From the NCBI GenBank assembly GCA_022822245.1, contig JAJECB010000136.1, positions 1-58,607 of the forward strand: a stretch of 58,607 bases of DNA, given 5' to 3'. The DNA comes from Gammaproteobacteria bacterium. Lineage in GTDB: Bacteria > Pseudomonadota > Gammaproteobacteria > HK1. A model generated the notes under the pieces. That model worked only from the letters and a program-made list of their open reading frames with translations. It was not told the origin of the DNA and did no database searches. The translations under genes and the position numbers were made by a program. Shown here one piece after another: positions 25,930-34,400 of the stretch (positions are counted from its first letter, which is position 1; each line of letters opens with the position of its first letter).

Positions 25930-26026
25930 ACTTTGATGTTGGGCCATACTCGGGCGGTTGAAGAAGGGCAAGAACGGAATTGAAAAGCACGTGACGACTC
26001 GGCTTTCCACTTGCGCGAGGTGAGAG

Positions 26027-27400
26027 ATGACCGACCAACTGACATCCCTGGTCACGATCTTCACGGAGTTCTACTACTGGCTCACGGTCGTGATCATGTT
26101 CCTGATTCACGTCGGGTTCTGCATGTACGAGGTAGGTGCGTCCCGGCACAAGAATCACATGCACACCCTGATGAAGAACACCATGCTCATCCCCCTGGTG
26201 ACCATAACGTTCTTCTTCTTCGGGTGGTGGATCTACTTCGCATTGCCCAACGGCCCCGGGTTTACCGGCGGCCTGGTGGAGGCGCCCCACGCCGTTCCCT
26301 GGAGCGAAGTGATGGGTGCGCACATGGGCGGAGCGGCTGACGCGGAGAACGGATGGGCACGCATCAACGGCGTGTTCTGGGCCGCGTTCCTGCTCTTCTC
26401 GTGGACCGCGGCATCCATCGTGTCCGGCTCGGTGATCGAGCGGATCCGATCCGGGGCGTTCTGGATCCTCGCCGTCGCCATCGGCTCGGTGTTCTGGATC
26501 ATCGACGCGGCCTGGGGCTGGCATGCGGACGGCTGGATGGTCCAGCTCCTCGGCTACCACGACGCATACGCCTCCGGGGTCATCCACGCCATCGCGGGCG
26601 GGTTCGCGCTCGGCATCCTGGTGGTCCTCGGCCCCCGGATCGGGAAGTTCGCGGCCGACGGAACGCCCCGCAACATCCACCCCCGCAACCCCTGGCTGGT
26701 CGCGATCGGGCTCTTCCTCATCTATACCGGCTTCTGGGGTTTCTACGTGGCCTGCAACGTTCCCATGTGGGACGTCCAGGCGGGGGACGAGGTGTTCTAC
26801 TCGGCCACCAACATCTACCTGGGGCCGACCACCCTGAGCGCCATCACCTTCAATTTCCTCATGTCGCTGTCCGGCGGTCTGCTGGCCGGCTACTGGATCT
26901 CGAAGGGCGACCCGTTCTGGACGTACAGCGCGGGTCTCGCGGGCATCATCGCCGCATCGGCCGGCAACGACCTCTACCACCCGATCCAGGCGATGATCAT
27001 CGCGATCGTCGGGGTCATCTTCATGTACAAGATGCACGGCTGGGTCGAGCGCCGGTTCAAGGTCGACGACGCGGTCGGCGCGGTCGCGGTGCACGGCTAC
27101 GCGGGATTCTTCGGGGTCGTCATCGCCGGTTTCGTGCTGTGGGGCTATCCCTCCTCGCCGAACCCCGACTACGCGACCATCAACCCGCTCGGCCAGATCG
27201 TGGGCGCGATCATCATGTTCGGCGTGCTCGGGTTCCTCCCGGGCTGGATCATCGCCCTCATCCTCAGGAACTGCGGCATCCTTCGGATCCCGGAGGCGGT
27301 GGAGATCGCCGGTCTCGATGCCACCGTCCGCGCCGAGGTGGAGGCGGACGAGGCGGCCATCGTCGAAGCCGAGAAGGAACGCGCGGCCCGGCTCGGGTAG
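26027..27400 (+). CDS. amtB: Ammonium transporter (Amt family)
   Basis: 457-residue inner-membrane channel of the Amt/Mep/Rh family with about eleven helices. The twin pore histidines are visible as VIHAIAGGFALG and AVHGYAGFFG. The N-terminus starts directly in TM1 without a cleavable signal. The protein ends in an acidic/charged tail (VEADEAAIVEAEKERAA). No glnK gene is adjacent. Instead a small single-helix membrane protein follows after 24 bases. It probably supplies ammonium or methylammonium to the glutamine-synthetase-like pathway encoded 5 kb upstream. Confidence 0.92.
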   Translation: MTDQLTSLVTIFTEFYYWLTVVIMFLIHVGFCMYEVGASRHKNHMHTLMKNTMLIPLVTITFFFFGWWIYFALPNGPGFTGGLVEAPHAVPWSEVMGAHMGGAADAENGWARINGVFWAAFLLFSWTAASIVSGSVIERIRSGAFWILAVAIGSVFWIIDAAWGWHADGWMVQLLGYHDAYASGVIHAIAGGFALGILVVLGPRIGKFAADGTPRNIHPRNPWLVAIGLFLIYTGFWGFYVACNVPMWDVQAGDEVFYSATNIYLGPTTLSAITFNFLMSLSGGLLAGYWISKGDPFWTYSAGLAGIIAASAGNDLYHPIQAMIIAIVGVIFMYKMHGWVERRFKVDDAVGAVAVHGYAGFFGVVIAGFVLWGYPSSPNPDYATINPLGQIVGAIIMFGVLGFLPGWIIALILRNCGILRIPEAVEIAGLDATVRAEVEADEAAIVEAEKERAARLG

Positions 27401-27424
27401 GCGCAACGGGAGGAGAACGCGACC

Positions 27425-27637
27425 ATGTCTACTGGCAACTTCGAGAACTGGGCCGGGAACATTGCGGACATCGGCCCGATCTACCCATTCGTCGGCGCGG
27501 AATGGCTGTTCGTGCTGATCGGCGTCGTGTACTGGATCGTCTGGCACATCCGGCAGCTCGGCAGCGAGAACCAGGCCCTCGCGGACCAGGAGCAGCGGCT
27601 CAAGTCGGGTGGCTTGAGCAAGACGCTGGGAGACTGA
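27425..27637 (+). CDS. Small single-pass membrane protein linked to the ammonium transporter
   Basis: 70-residue protein that I do not recognise. GGAGGAGA precedes the ATG. It has a short polar N-terminus, one hydrophobic helix (WLFVLIGVVYWIVWHI, residues about 27-42) and a charged amphipathic tail rich in Gln, Glu and Leu that could form a coiled coil. It sits 24 bases after amtB and before a strong hairpin, so the two form a two-gene operon. A role as an accessory subunit or regulator of the transporter is inferred only from position. Confidence 0.7.
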   Translation: MSTGNFENWAGNIADIGPIYPFVGAEWLFVLIGVVYWIVWHIRQLGSENQALADQEQRLKSGGLSKTLGD

Positions 27638-27638
27638 C

Positions 27639-27677
27639 CATCGGCCGGCGGGCGGCGCTGCCGTCCGCCGGCCGATG
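27639..27677 (+). terminator. Strong hairpin after the amtB operon
   Basis: A perfect 13-bp stem (27639-27651 with 27665-27677, 13-base loop) begins one base after the last stop codon of the operon. It lacks a U-tract, so it may act with Rho or as a 3' end stabiliser. Confidence 0.6.
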
Positions 27678-27690
27678 AGACGGAAACGCG

Positions 27691-27721
27691 AACCCCCGCC
27701 CGCCGCCCGGCGGGCGGGGTT
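27691..27721. terminator. Second hairpin between convergent genes
   Basis: AACCCC-GCCCG pairs with CGGGC-GGGGTT around a CCG-rich loop, with one bulged C. It lies between the convergent amtB operon and the thiolase gene and could end transcription from either side. No long U-tract is present. Confidence 0.5.
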
Positions 27722-27796
27722 CGTCGCCTCCCGCCTTGCGCCCCCAAGGCCCGGCGGGGGGGCCGGAACCGATGCGAACCGGCCGGCGGCGCGGAT

Positions 27797-28972
27797 TCAG
27801 GCCGCGGCGAGTATCGCGGCCGCCGAGCAGAGCCCCCGGTCGTAGTTGATCATCCCGAACCCCGAGGCGAGCGCGACCTCCGCCCCCCCCGGCACCGCCG
27901 CGCCGAGCGCCTCTCCGGTGACCTGCCGCACCGCTTCCACGAGGCCGAGATACCCCCCCGCGATCCCGGCCTGTCCGACCGAGAGCTGGCCCCCGGAGGT
28001 ATTGACGGGAAAGTCGCCGTCGAAGGTGAACGTCCGATCGCGCACGAAGTCCGGCCCCTCCCCCTTGGCGCAGAACCCGAGGTCCTCCATCTGCATGAGC
28101 GAGATGACCGGGTAGTCGTCATAGGTCTGGAGAACATCGACATCGTCCGGTCCGACGCCGGCCATCGCGTAGAGATCGTCCCGATCGAGCGCCCAGCCGC
28201 CCCGCATCTGGATGGGGTCGTCCGGAAACGCGTTGTGGCGCTCGATGGTCCCGAGGATGCGGGCGTGCGGGAGGCCGAGGTCGTCCGCCCGCTCCCGGCG
28301 CATGACGAGGAAGCCCTCCCCGCCCGCGCACGGCATGACGCAGTCGAAGAGACGGAGCGGCTCCGCGATGAGGCGCGCGCCGAGGTACTGCTCCATGGTG
28401 AGCGGCCGCTTCATGAGTGCGAGCGGGAAGCGGAGCGCGTTCTCGCGCTGGGCGATGCAGAGCTTGCCGAAGTCCTCCCGGGTCGCCCCGTAGTGGCGCA
28501 TGTAGTAGTCGGTGAGGAACGCGAAGCTCGCGTTCGGGCCGCCCGAGCCATAGGGATACACCGCGTCGCGCGCGAACTGGCTGAAGTTCGAGACGTTGTG
28601 GCGGAAGGAGTGGACGTGGTTGGTGTCGCCCGCGATGCACGCGACCACCCCCGCGTCGCCGGACTGCACGGCCCGGGCGGCGCGGCGAAGGGCCACCACT
28701 CCGCACGCCCCGCCGAGGTTGATCGCGTCGAGCCAGCGGGGCGACATCCCGAGGTACTGCATGAGGCCGATCGCGCTGTCGGGCGGAAGGGTGAAGCTCG
28801 AGACGCACGCTCCGTCGACCTCGTCCTTCGCGAGGCCTGAGCGGGAAAGGAGCTCGGCGAGCGAGCGCCCGAGGAACCAGTGGGCGCTGCGGATGGAATA
28901 GCGCTCGTAGGGAACGGTGACCGGCGCGGTCACCACCACGTCGTCGTACGGTTTCCGGATCCCCGCTCCCAT
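27797..28972 (-). CDS. SCP-x-like thiolase family protein
   Basis: 391-residue thiolase-fold protein. The active-site cysteine context is NLGGACGVVALRRAARAV, with later family blocks QTYDDYPVISLMQMEDLGFC and NTSGGQLSVGQAG. The C-terminal histidine of true thiolases (GGxxxxGH) reads GGQLSVGQ, so classical acetyl-CoA cleavage is doubtful. This type often works with DUF35 proteins in sterol, aromatic or fatty acyl-CoA breakdown; the DUF35 fusion at 24.5 kb is a plausible partner. The start MGAGIRK at 28972 is preferred, but no strong ribosome binding site marks it. Confidence 0.78.
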   Translation of the reverse strand: MGAGIRKPYDDVVVTAPVTVPYERYSIRSAHWFLGRSLAELLSRSGLAKDEVDGACVSSFTLPPDSAIGLMQYLGMSPRWLDAINLGGACGVVALRRAARAVQSGDAGVVACIAGDTNHVHSFRHNVSNFSQFARDAVYPYGSGGPNASFAFLTDYYMRHYGATREDFGKLCIAQRENALRFPLALMKRPLTMEQYLGARLIAEPLRLFDCVMPCAGGEGFLVMRRERADDLGLPHARILGTIERHNAFPDDPIQMRGGWALDRDDLYAMAGVGPDDVDVLQTYDDYPVISLMQMEDLGFCAKGEGPDFVRDRTFTFDGDFPVNTSGGQLSVGQAGIAGGYLGLVEAVRQVTGEALGAAVPGGAEVALASGFGMINYDRGLCSAAAILAAA

Positions 28973-29060
28973 GAGGCCGATCGTATCGTGAACGGGTGTC
29001 GCCGGCGGCGGCCGGGCCGGGCCGGGCGTGGAGCCCCGGGAGGGTCCGGCGGGAACCGAT

Positions 29061-29160
29061 CCGGTCCAGCCCGGCGGCCCGGTCCAGTCCGGTCCGGCCC
29101 GATCTGATTCGTTCAGCCCGATCCGGGCTCCCTTCTGATAGGCGCGCCGGTCTGATAGGC
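29061..29160. repeat. Direct repeats in the divergent thiolase/isomerase upstream region
   Basis: Two copies of TCTGATAGGC (29134-29143 and 29151-29160) lie 17 bases apart, and CCGGTCCAG occurs at 29061-29069 and 29079-29087 with a third partial copy at 29089-29095. The TCTGATAGGC pair, 51-77 bases before the isomerase ATG, could be a regulator-binding repeat. Function inferred from position only. Confidence 0.5.
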
Positions 29161-29210
29161 TCGCCCGGGCCGACGCAAAGCACGCACCGATAGGTGTGGA
29201 GGAGAGAACC

Positions 29211-30080
29211 ATGAGTCGTCTCGGTGTCATCTCCGACGGAATCAGCCGCGACCTCGGCCACGCGCTCCGGGTCGCGCGCGAGGCGGGGCTGGACGAGGTC
29301 GAGCTTCAGTTCGTGGGGGAGCGGGAGGTCGGCGACTTCGACGAGGACGAGACGAGGCGGGTCGTCGGCCTCGTCCGCGAGGCCGGGATGCCGGTCTCGT
29401 GCGTCTCCCGGCACGTCTTCGGCGGGCTCCTCGTGCGCGAGGCCGAGCCCGGAGGAGACGAGCACCGCGCTCAGCTCGACAAGCTCGCGAGCTGCATCGA
29501 CCTCGCCCACCGCCTCGACTGCGACGTCGTGCGGATCATGTCCGGGCGCCGGGAGATGATCCTCTTCGGCGACAACGGCGCGGACCAGTGGAACGTTGCC
29601 CACGGAGCCTGGGCGGGCCTCAAGGCGCTGGTGCTCCCCGCCGTCGAAATGGCCGAGCGCGAAGGGGTGACCCTGGTGGTCGAGACCGGGAACGGGGGCA
29701 CGATCTGCTCGGCCACGACCGGCCGGCGCCTGGTCGACGAGATCGGGTCGGAGCGGCTCAAGGTGCTGTGGGACCCCGCCAACTGCATGTTCGCGAGCGA
29801 GCCGCCCCACCCGCTCGGGATCGAGGCCCTCGGCGACGGTGCCGCCCTCGGACACCTGCACGTCAAGGATGTGGTCGCCGACATGCCGGCCGCCCACCTG
29901 CGGGTATGCGAGCTCGGAACCGGCCAGCTCGCGCCGTCGCTCGCACCGATGGCGGAGTGGCTCGCGCGCATCGGCTACACCGGGGCCATCTCCCTCGAAG
30001 CGGTCTACCGGCCGGACGGCGGCACCTTCGAGGACGGGTTCCACGCCTGCGTCGGGCGCTTTCGCGAGATCTTCGGCTAG
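29211..30080 (+). CDS. Sugar phosphate isomerase/epimerase-like TIM barrel
   Basis: 289-residue AP-endonuclease-2/xylose isomerase-like TIM barrel. The ATG at 29211 follows GGAGGAGAG. Barrel-end residues typical of the family are visible: VELQFVGE, LVVETGNGG, LWDPANCMF, HLHVKDV and ISLEAVYRPDGG, supplying Glu/Asp/His metal ligands. It precedes the second liv operon by 238 bases on the same strand and may process the imported compound. The substrate is unknown. Confidence 0.82.
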   Translation: MSRLGVISDGISRDLGHALRVAREAGLDEVELQFVGEREVGDFDEDETRRVVGLVREAGMPVSCVSRHVFGGLLVREAEPGGDEHRAQLDKLASCIDLAHRLDCDVVRIMSGRREMILFGDNGADQWNVAHGAWAGLKALVLPAVEMAEREGVTLVVETGNGGTICSATTGRRLVDEIGSERLKVLWDPANCMFASEPPHPLGIEALGDGAALGHLHVKDVVADMPAAHLRVCELGTGQLAPSLAPMAEWLARIGYTGAISLEAVYRPDGGTFEDGFHACVGRFREIFG

Positions 30081-30198
30081 GGCGATCTCCCGCTCCGCTT
30101 CTCCCGAGCCCGCTCGGAGCGGAGGTCGCGACCGCAGGCGAGCCGGGTCCCGCGGAGTTGCATTGCCCCATACCATCTCGGATGATGCGGAGTGGCCG

Positions 30199-30204
30199 TA
30201 TACT
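30199..30204 (+). promoter_or_regulatory. Candidate -10 box of the second liv operon
   Basis: TATACT on the plus strand, 115 bases upstream of the second livK start. No good -35 at 16-18 bases, so this is a weak prediction. Confidence 0.3.
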
Positions 30205-30318
30205 GACTCCGAAGCCCCCATTCCCGTACCGGCGGACAATGCACGGGCGCGGAAAACGGTGCGAAGGCGCCAGACGGCGCACAGACTTGCCAGAAATCGA
30301 GTTCACGAGGAGACCCGA

Positions 30319-31545
30319 ATGGGCACGAAACGGAAGACCCTTCAAACCGTGGCGGCAGCGTTCGCATTCGCCGCCGCATCGGGAATCGCGGGCGCCGAGG
30401 AACGCGGCGTGACCGACACGACCATCAAGATCGGCAACATCGGCCCCTTCACCGGCAAGGCGGCCATCTTCAACCCGCTCAACTACGGCTCGGCCGCCTA
30501 CATGCGCTACATCAACGACCTCGGTGGGGTATACGGCCGCAAGTTCGAGATCATCTTCGGCGATACCGCGTGTGCGGAGGCCAAGGGCATCGCCGCCGCG
30601 AAGAAGATGGTGCACGACGAGAAGGTCTTCATGATCACCGTCAATCCGTGCAGCGGGGTCGCGATGGCGGCCAAGCCGACCTTCGTCCAGGAAGGCATGA
30701 TCTGGAGCGGCGTCTCCGCCAACCCCAAGATCACCGGATCGGTCGGCTCCGGCGGCGACGGGGCGCCGCCCGAGTACATGTTCCACGTGACCCCCAACGG
30801 CTACTTCAGCGGACTCACGATGGGCAAGTTCATCATGACGAAGCCCGATGCGAAGAAGGTCGCGATCGTCGCCCACACCAACGACTGGGCGCGCGGCTAC
30901 TGCGATCCGGCGAAGGACTACATCGAGTCGCAGGGCGGCGAGGTCGTGCTCGACACCGCCATGGAGCGCGGGTCGACCGACGCCACCGCCCAGGTGCTGC
31001 AGATCAAGGCGGCGGGGGTCGACGGGGTGCTCGGCTGCCTCTACCAGCCCGAGCTCGTCGTGCTCCTCAAGGACGCCCACAAGTACCAGCTCGGCGCGCC
31101 CGTCATCGGTGCGCTCGGGGCGGACTTCGGGCAGGTCGTGCAGCAGGTCGGCAACCCCGACGCGGTGAACGGCGTCTTCTTCCAGGGTCACCTGTACAAG
31201 GACAAGATCGGCGCGCCGGCACTGGAGTGGGCCCGGCAGATCCTCGTCAAGTACCTCACCGAGGACGAGCTGCCGAAGGAGGGCGACCCCACCCACTTCT
31301 ACTACTTCGGAATGATGAACGGGGTCGGCGTGGTGGAAGGCTTCCGGCGCGCCGGGCGCGACCTCACCCGAGAGAGCTACATGGCGGCGATCGAGTCGCT
31401 GCGCAGCTTCGACAACAACGTCTCGGCCGGCTCGGTCACGATCACCGCCGATCAGCACGTCGGGATCAGCGACATGTACTTCAACGGGCTCGACGAGGAC
31501 GGGAACGAGATCATCTTCACCGCGTACGGTCAGCCCCTTCACTAG
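30319..31545 (+). CDS. livK: Branched-chain-type ABC transporter periplasmic binding protein (second system)
   Basis: 408-residue periplasmic type 1 binding protein (Peripla_BP_6). The ATG at 30319 follows AGGAG and gives a signal peptide (MGTKRKTLQTVAAAFAFAAA, cleavage near AGAEE). The mature chain starts GVTDTTIKIGNIGPFTGKAA. Three or more cysteines (DTACAEAK, NPCSG, GYCDPAK) might form disulfides. First gene of a K-H-M-G-F operon. The ligand is not readable; this subfamily often binds aromatic or amide compounds. Confidence 0.88.
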   Translation: MGTKRKTLQTVAAAFAFAAASGIAGAEERGVTDTTIKIGNIGPFTGKAAIFNPLNYGSAAYMRYINDLGGVYGRKFEIIFGDTACAEAKGIAAAKKMVHDEKVFMITVNPCSGVAMAAKPTFVQEGMIWSGVSANPKITGSVGSGGDGAPPEYMFHVTPNGYFSGLTMGKFIMTKPDAKKVAIVAHTNDWARGYCDPAKDYIESQGGEVVLDTAMERGSTDATAQVLQIKAAGVDGVLGCLYQPELVVLLKDAHKYQLGAPVIGALGADFGQVVQQVGNPDAVNGVFFQGHLYKDKIGAPALEWARQILVKYLTEDELPKEGDPTHFYYFGMMNGVGVVEGFRRAGRDLTRESYMAAIESLRSFDNNVSAGSVTITADQHVGISDMYFNGLDEDGNEIIFTAYGQPLH

Positions 31546-31567
31546 GCGCGCCGGACTCGCGGCGCGA

Positions 31568-31609
31568 TGAAGCGGGCGGGCGCCGTGCGCGCGGCGCCCG
31601 CCCGCTTCA
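31568..31609 (+). terminator. Long perfect hairpin between livK and livH
   Basis: Arms of 18 bp (31568-31585 and 31592-31609) pair perfectly around a 6-base loop, 22 bases after the livK stop. There is no U-tract. Such a stem between the binding-protein gene and the permease genes probably partly terminates or protects mRNA, giving more LivK than membrane components. Confidence 0.6.
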
Positions 31610-31753
31610 CGCGGCGGTCAGGCGGGTCTCCCGTTCTGCGAAGGACTTGAAGGTTGCCCCGGCGTATCGTTCACGAAACCGCCTTGCGAACCTGGCCCGA
31701 CCCCCGGCCCAATCGTAGACTTCCGGGCCGGTAGCCGCGAGAGGAGTCAAGGC

Positions 31754-32632
31754 ATGTTGGCACTGCTGCCGCAGCTCGTGGTGAGCGGCATCGCGATCGG
31801 GATGCTGTACGCCCTGATCGCTCTCTCGATGACGATCCTCTACCGCGCGACGACGGTGGTCAATTTCGGGCACGGCGACCTCGTCATGGCGGGCGCCTAC
31901 ATGGTCCTGATATTCATGGTCCACGTGACCCTGCCGTTCATTCCCGCGCTGATCCTGTCCCTCGCCGCGCTGTTCGGCTTCGGGTATCTCCTTCACCGGG
32001 CGTTCATCTGGCCGATCATCACCGGGCCGCACCTGAGCCTCGCGATGATGGCCATCGCCATCGGCTACTCGGTGCGAGGGCTCGTACGGCTCGAGTACGG
32101 CTCCGAGATGGCGAAGATGCCGCGTCCGTTCGAGGAGCAGTTCTTCTTCGCGTTCAACACCGTCATGACCCTCGACGAGATCACGTTCTGCGTCGTGGTC
32201 ATCGTCATGCTCGTCGTGAGCTGGATCGTGTTCTCGAAGACGCGCTTCGGCCGGATCGTGCAAGCCATGTTCCAGACCCAGCGGGGCGCCTCGCTCGTGG
32301 GGATCAACGTGCGGCTCTACAACAACCTCATCTGGGGGGTCGGGTGCGCGCTCGGGGCGCTCGGCGGCGTGATGCTCGGCCTCATCCTCGTGCTCGACCC
32401 GGACGCCGGGGTGTGGACCCTGCTCCGGGGCTTCGCCGCGATGACCCTCGGCGGGTTCGGCTCGCTCTACGGGGCGGTCATCGGGGGGATCATCATCGGG
32501 ATCCTGGAGAAGGTGCTCGGCACCTACGTGTCGACCGCGTTCATCGACATCACCTGCTATCTCGTGATCATCGTGGTGCTCCTCGTCCGTCCGCGCGGGC
32601 TCTTCGGCCAGCATGCGACGCTCCGGATCTGA
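31754..32632 (+). CDS. livH: Branched-chain-type ABC transporter permease LivH (second system)
   Basis: 292-residue inner-membrane permease with about eight helices. LivH landmarks are GMLYALIALSMTILYRATTVVNFGHGD-type text at residues 17-43, the coupling loop KTRFGRIVQAMFQTQRGASL and the C-terminal VLLVRPRGLFG. GAGGAG precedes the ATG. It partners the interrupted LivM encoded next. Confidence 0.88.
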   Translation: MLALLPQLVVSGIAIGMLYALIALSMTILYRATTVVNFGHGDLVMAGAYMVLIFMVHVTLPFIPALILSLAALFGFGYLLHRAFIWPIITGPHLSLAMMAIAIGYSVRGLVRLEYGSEMAKMPRPFEEQFFFAFNTVMTLDEITFCVVVIVMLVVSWIVFSKTRFGRIVQAMFQTQRGASLVGINVRLYNNLIWGVGCALGALGGVMLGLILVLDPDAGVWTLLRGFAAMTLGGFGSLYGAVIGGIIIGILEKVLGTYVSTAFIDITCYLVIIVVLLVRPRGLFGQHATLRI

Positions 32633-32689
32633 CGCGGGGCGCCCGGCCACTCGCCCCGTGAGCCCGAATCGAATCTCCGCCGCGGTCCG

Positions 32690-33511
32690 ATGAAGCTCTC
32701 GCGCTCCGTCTTCTGGCTGCTTCCGCTCGCCGCGCTCACGCTGCCGCTGTTCGTCAACCCGTACCATCAGTACGTCGTCAACCTGATCCTCGTCTACGTG
32801 GTGGTCGGAGTCGGCTTCAACATCGTGGTCGGGAACCTCGGCCAGCTCGCCTTCTCGAACGTCGCGTTCTTCGGCATCGGCGCCTACGCCTCCGGCATCT
32901 TCACCACCCAGCTCGGCATGCCGTGGTGGCTCACCGTCATTCCGGCCGGGGTGGCGGGCGCGATCGCGGGCTGCGCGGCGAGCATTCCGGCCCTGCGGGG
33001 GGTGCGGCTCTTCTATCTCGCCATCATGACCCTCGCGTTCGGGGAGCTCATGCGCTGGTCCTACATCCGGACCCCGGAACTCACCGGCGGCTCCATGGGG
33101 CTCACGGTGCCGCCCCCGGAGCTCTTCGGCTGGGTGCTCGAGACCGAGACCCAGAAGTTCTACGTCTTCATCGTCATCGTCGTCGTCGTGGTGGTCGCGG
33201 TGAGCCGCATCCTCGAGTCGCGGATCGGCCGCGCCTTCCTCTCGATCAAGAACGACGAGCGGGCGGCGGCGGCGATGGCGGTTCCGACCGGGCGCTACTT
33301 CGTGCTCGCGTTCGCGTTGAGCGGGTTCGTCGTCGGGGTCGGCGGGGCGATGTACGCCGCCCTCGTCGGCCATCTCTCACCCGAATCGTTCGATCTCGTG
33401 CAGCTCATCCTGCACTTCGCGATCATCATGGTGGGAGGTCTCGGAAGCCTCGTCGGCTCCATCCTCGGGGCGACCCTCATCACCGCGACCCCGGAGCTTT
33501 TACGGGAATAG
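32690..33511 (+). CDS. livM: Branched-chain-type ABC transporter permease LivM (second system), cut by an in-frame amber codon
   Basis: 273 residues, against 316 if reading continued. It has the LivM blocks VGVGFNIVVGNLGQLAFSNV, the coupling loop ESRIGRAFLSIKNDERAAAA and a late FAIIMVGGLGSLVGSILGA. It stops at TAG (33509-33511) directly after TPELLRE. The same frame continues with the family-typical last helix up to a TGA at 33638-33640. The other LivM in this window keeps the equivalent region (YHYSLLMFGMVIVLTVLF). The protein is therefore missing its final membrane segment unless the TAG is read through, complemented by the separate tail, or a sequencing error. Confidence 0.8.
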   Translation: MKLSRSVFWLLPLAALTLPLFVNPYHQYVVNLILVYVVVGVGFNIVVGNLGQLAFSNVAFFGIGAYASGIFTTQLGMPWWLTVIPAGVAGAIAGCAASIPALRGVRLFYLAIMTLAFGELMRWSYIRTPELTGGSMGLTVPPPELFGWVLETETQKFYVFIVIVVVVVVAVSRILESRIGRAFLSIKNDERAAAAMAVPTGRYFVLAFALSGFVVGVGGAMYAALVGHLSPESFDLVQLILHFAIIMVGGLGSLVGSILGATLITATPELLRE

Positions 33512-33529
33512 CCCGGGATAGAGGAGCTC

Positions 33530-33640
33530 ATGTTCGGAATCTTGATCGTGCTCGTCATCCTGTACCTGCCGCGCGTCCTCGCGAGCCTCCTTGCGAGTGT
33601 CCATCCGATCTTCAAGGATCGGTACCTCCGGGAGGACTGA
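33530..33640 (+). CDS. C-terminal membrane segment of split LivM
   Basis: 36 codons in the same frame as livM, beginning at an ATG 18 bases after its amber stop. The product would be one hydrophobic helix (LMFGILIVLVILYLPR region) plus a basic tail, exactly the last segment of LivM proteins. GAGGAG lies 3 bases before the ATG, closer than ideal, so independent translation by re-initiation is possible but unproven. The next gene, livG, starts 1 base after its stop. Confidence 0.55.
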   Translation: MFGILIVLVILYLPRVLASLLASVHPIFKDRYLRED

Positions 33641-33641
33641 C

Positions 33642-34400
33642 ATGGCCCTGCTCGAAGTGAGCGGCGCGAGCGTCCGGTTCGGCGGCCTCACCGCGGTAAA
33701 CGGGGTGAGCTTCGACGCCGAGCCCGGCGAGGTGCGCGCCCTCATCGGGCCCAACGGGGCGGGCAAGACGACCCTGTTCAAGGCGATCGCGGGCGAGGAG
33801 CCGCTGACCGGAGGGACGGTCCACTTCCAGGGCGAGCCGATCCACGCCCTCACCCCGCACGAGATCTCCGCCCGAGGGGTCCGCCGGACGTTCCAGAACG
33901 GCGGCCTGTTCGGGGAGCTGACCGCGCTCGAGAACATCCTCGCCGGGCTCCACACCCGGATCCCGAGCTCGTTCGGGGGGTTGCTGCTGGGCACGCGGGG
34001 CGCGAAGACGGCCGAGAAGAACGGCACCCGCCGGGCGCGCGAGCTGCTCGAGATGATGGGCATCCCCCACGTCGCCGACCAATGGGCGCGTGACCTCTCC
34101 GGCGGACAGCAGCGCATGGTGGAGATCGTGCGGGCACTCGCGACGGACCCTCCGCTCCTCCTCCTCGACGAGCCCGCGGTCGGGCTGGCGCCGCCGGCGC
34201 GCGAGGAGCTCATGAAGATCATCCGCAGGCTCGTCGAGGAGGAGAAGATCGCCGTCATCCTCATCGAGCACGCGATCGAGTTCGTGATGACGGTCTGCGA
34301 CACGCTGATGGTGCTGAACAACGGCGAGCTCATCGCCGAGGGCCCTCCCGAGGAGGTCCGCCAGAACCGCGAAGTCCTCGAGGCCTACCTTGGACGCTGA
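33642..34400 (+). CDS. livG: Branched-chain-type ABC transporter ATPase LivG (second system)
   Basis: 252-residue ATPase starting at the ATG after GGGAGGA. Walker A (GPNGAGKTT), signature (LSGGQQRMV) and Walker B (LLLLDEPAVGLAP) are present with the LivG-type insert (HTRIPSSFGGLLLGTR). It overlaps livF by 11 bases. The intact downstream ATPases argue that the operon is still under selection despite the livM amber codon. Confidence 0.9.
   Translation: MALLEVSGASVRFGGLTAVNGVSFDAEPGEVRALIGPNGAGKTTLFKAIAGEEPLTGGTVHFQGEPIHALTPHEISARGVRRTFQNGGLFGELTALENILAGLHTRIPSSFGGLLLGTRGAKTAEKNGTRRARELLEMMGIPHVADQWARDLSGGQQRMVEIVRALATDPPLLLLDEPAVGLAPPAREELMKIIRRLVEEEKIAVILIEHAIEFVMTVCDTLMVLNNGELIAEGPPEEVRQNREVLEAYLGR

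Noticed and set aside
25900..26026. Sigma-54 promoter or GlnK gene near amtB
   Set aside because: No GG-N10-GC pair with proper flanks was found, and no PII-like sequence precedes or follows the transporter.
26353..27678. 441-residue frame overlapping amtB on the same strand
   Set aside because: Arg/His/Pro-rich out-of-frame shadow; amtB itself has clear pore motifs and helices.
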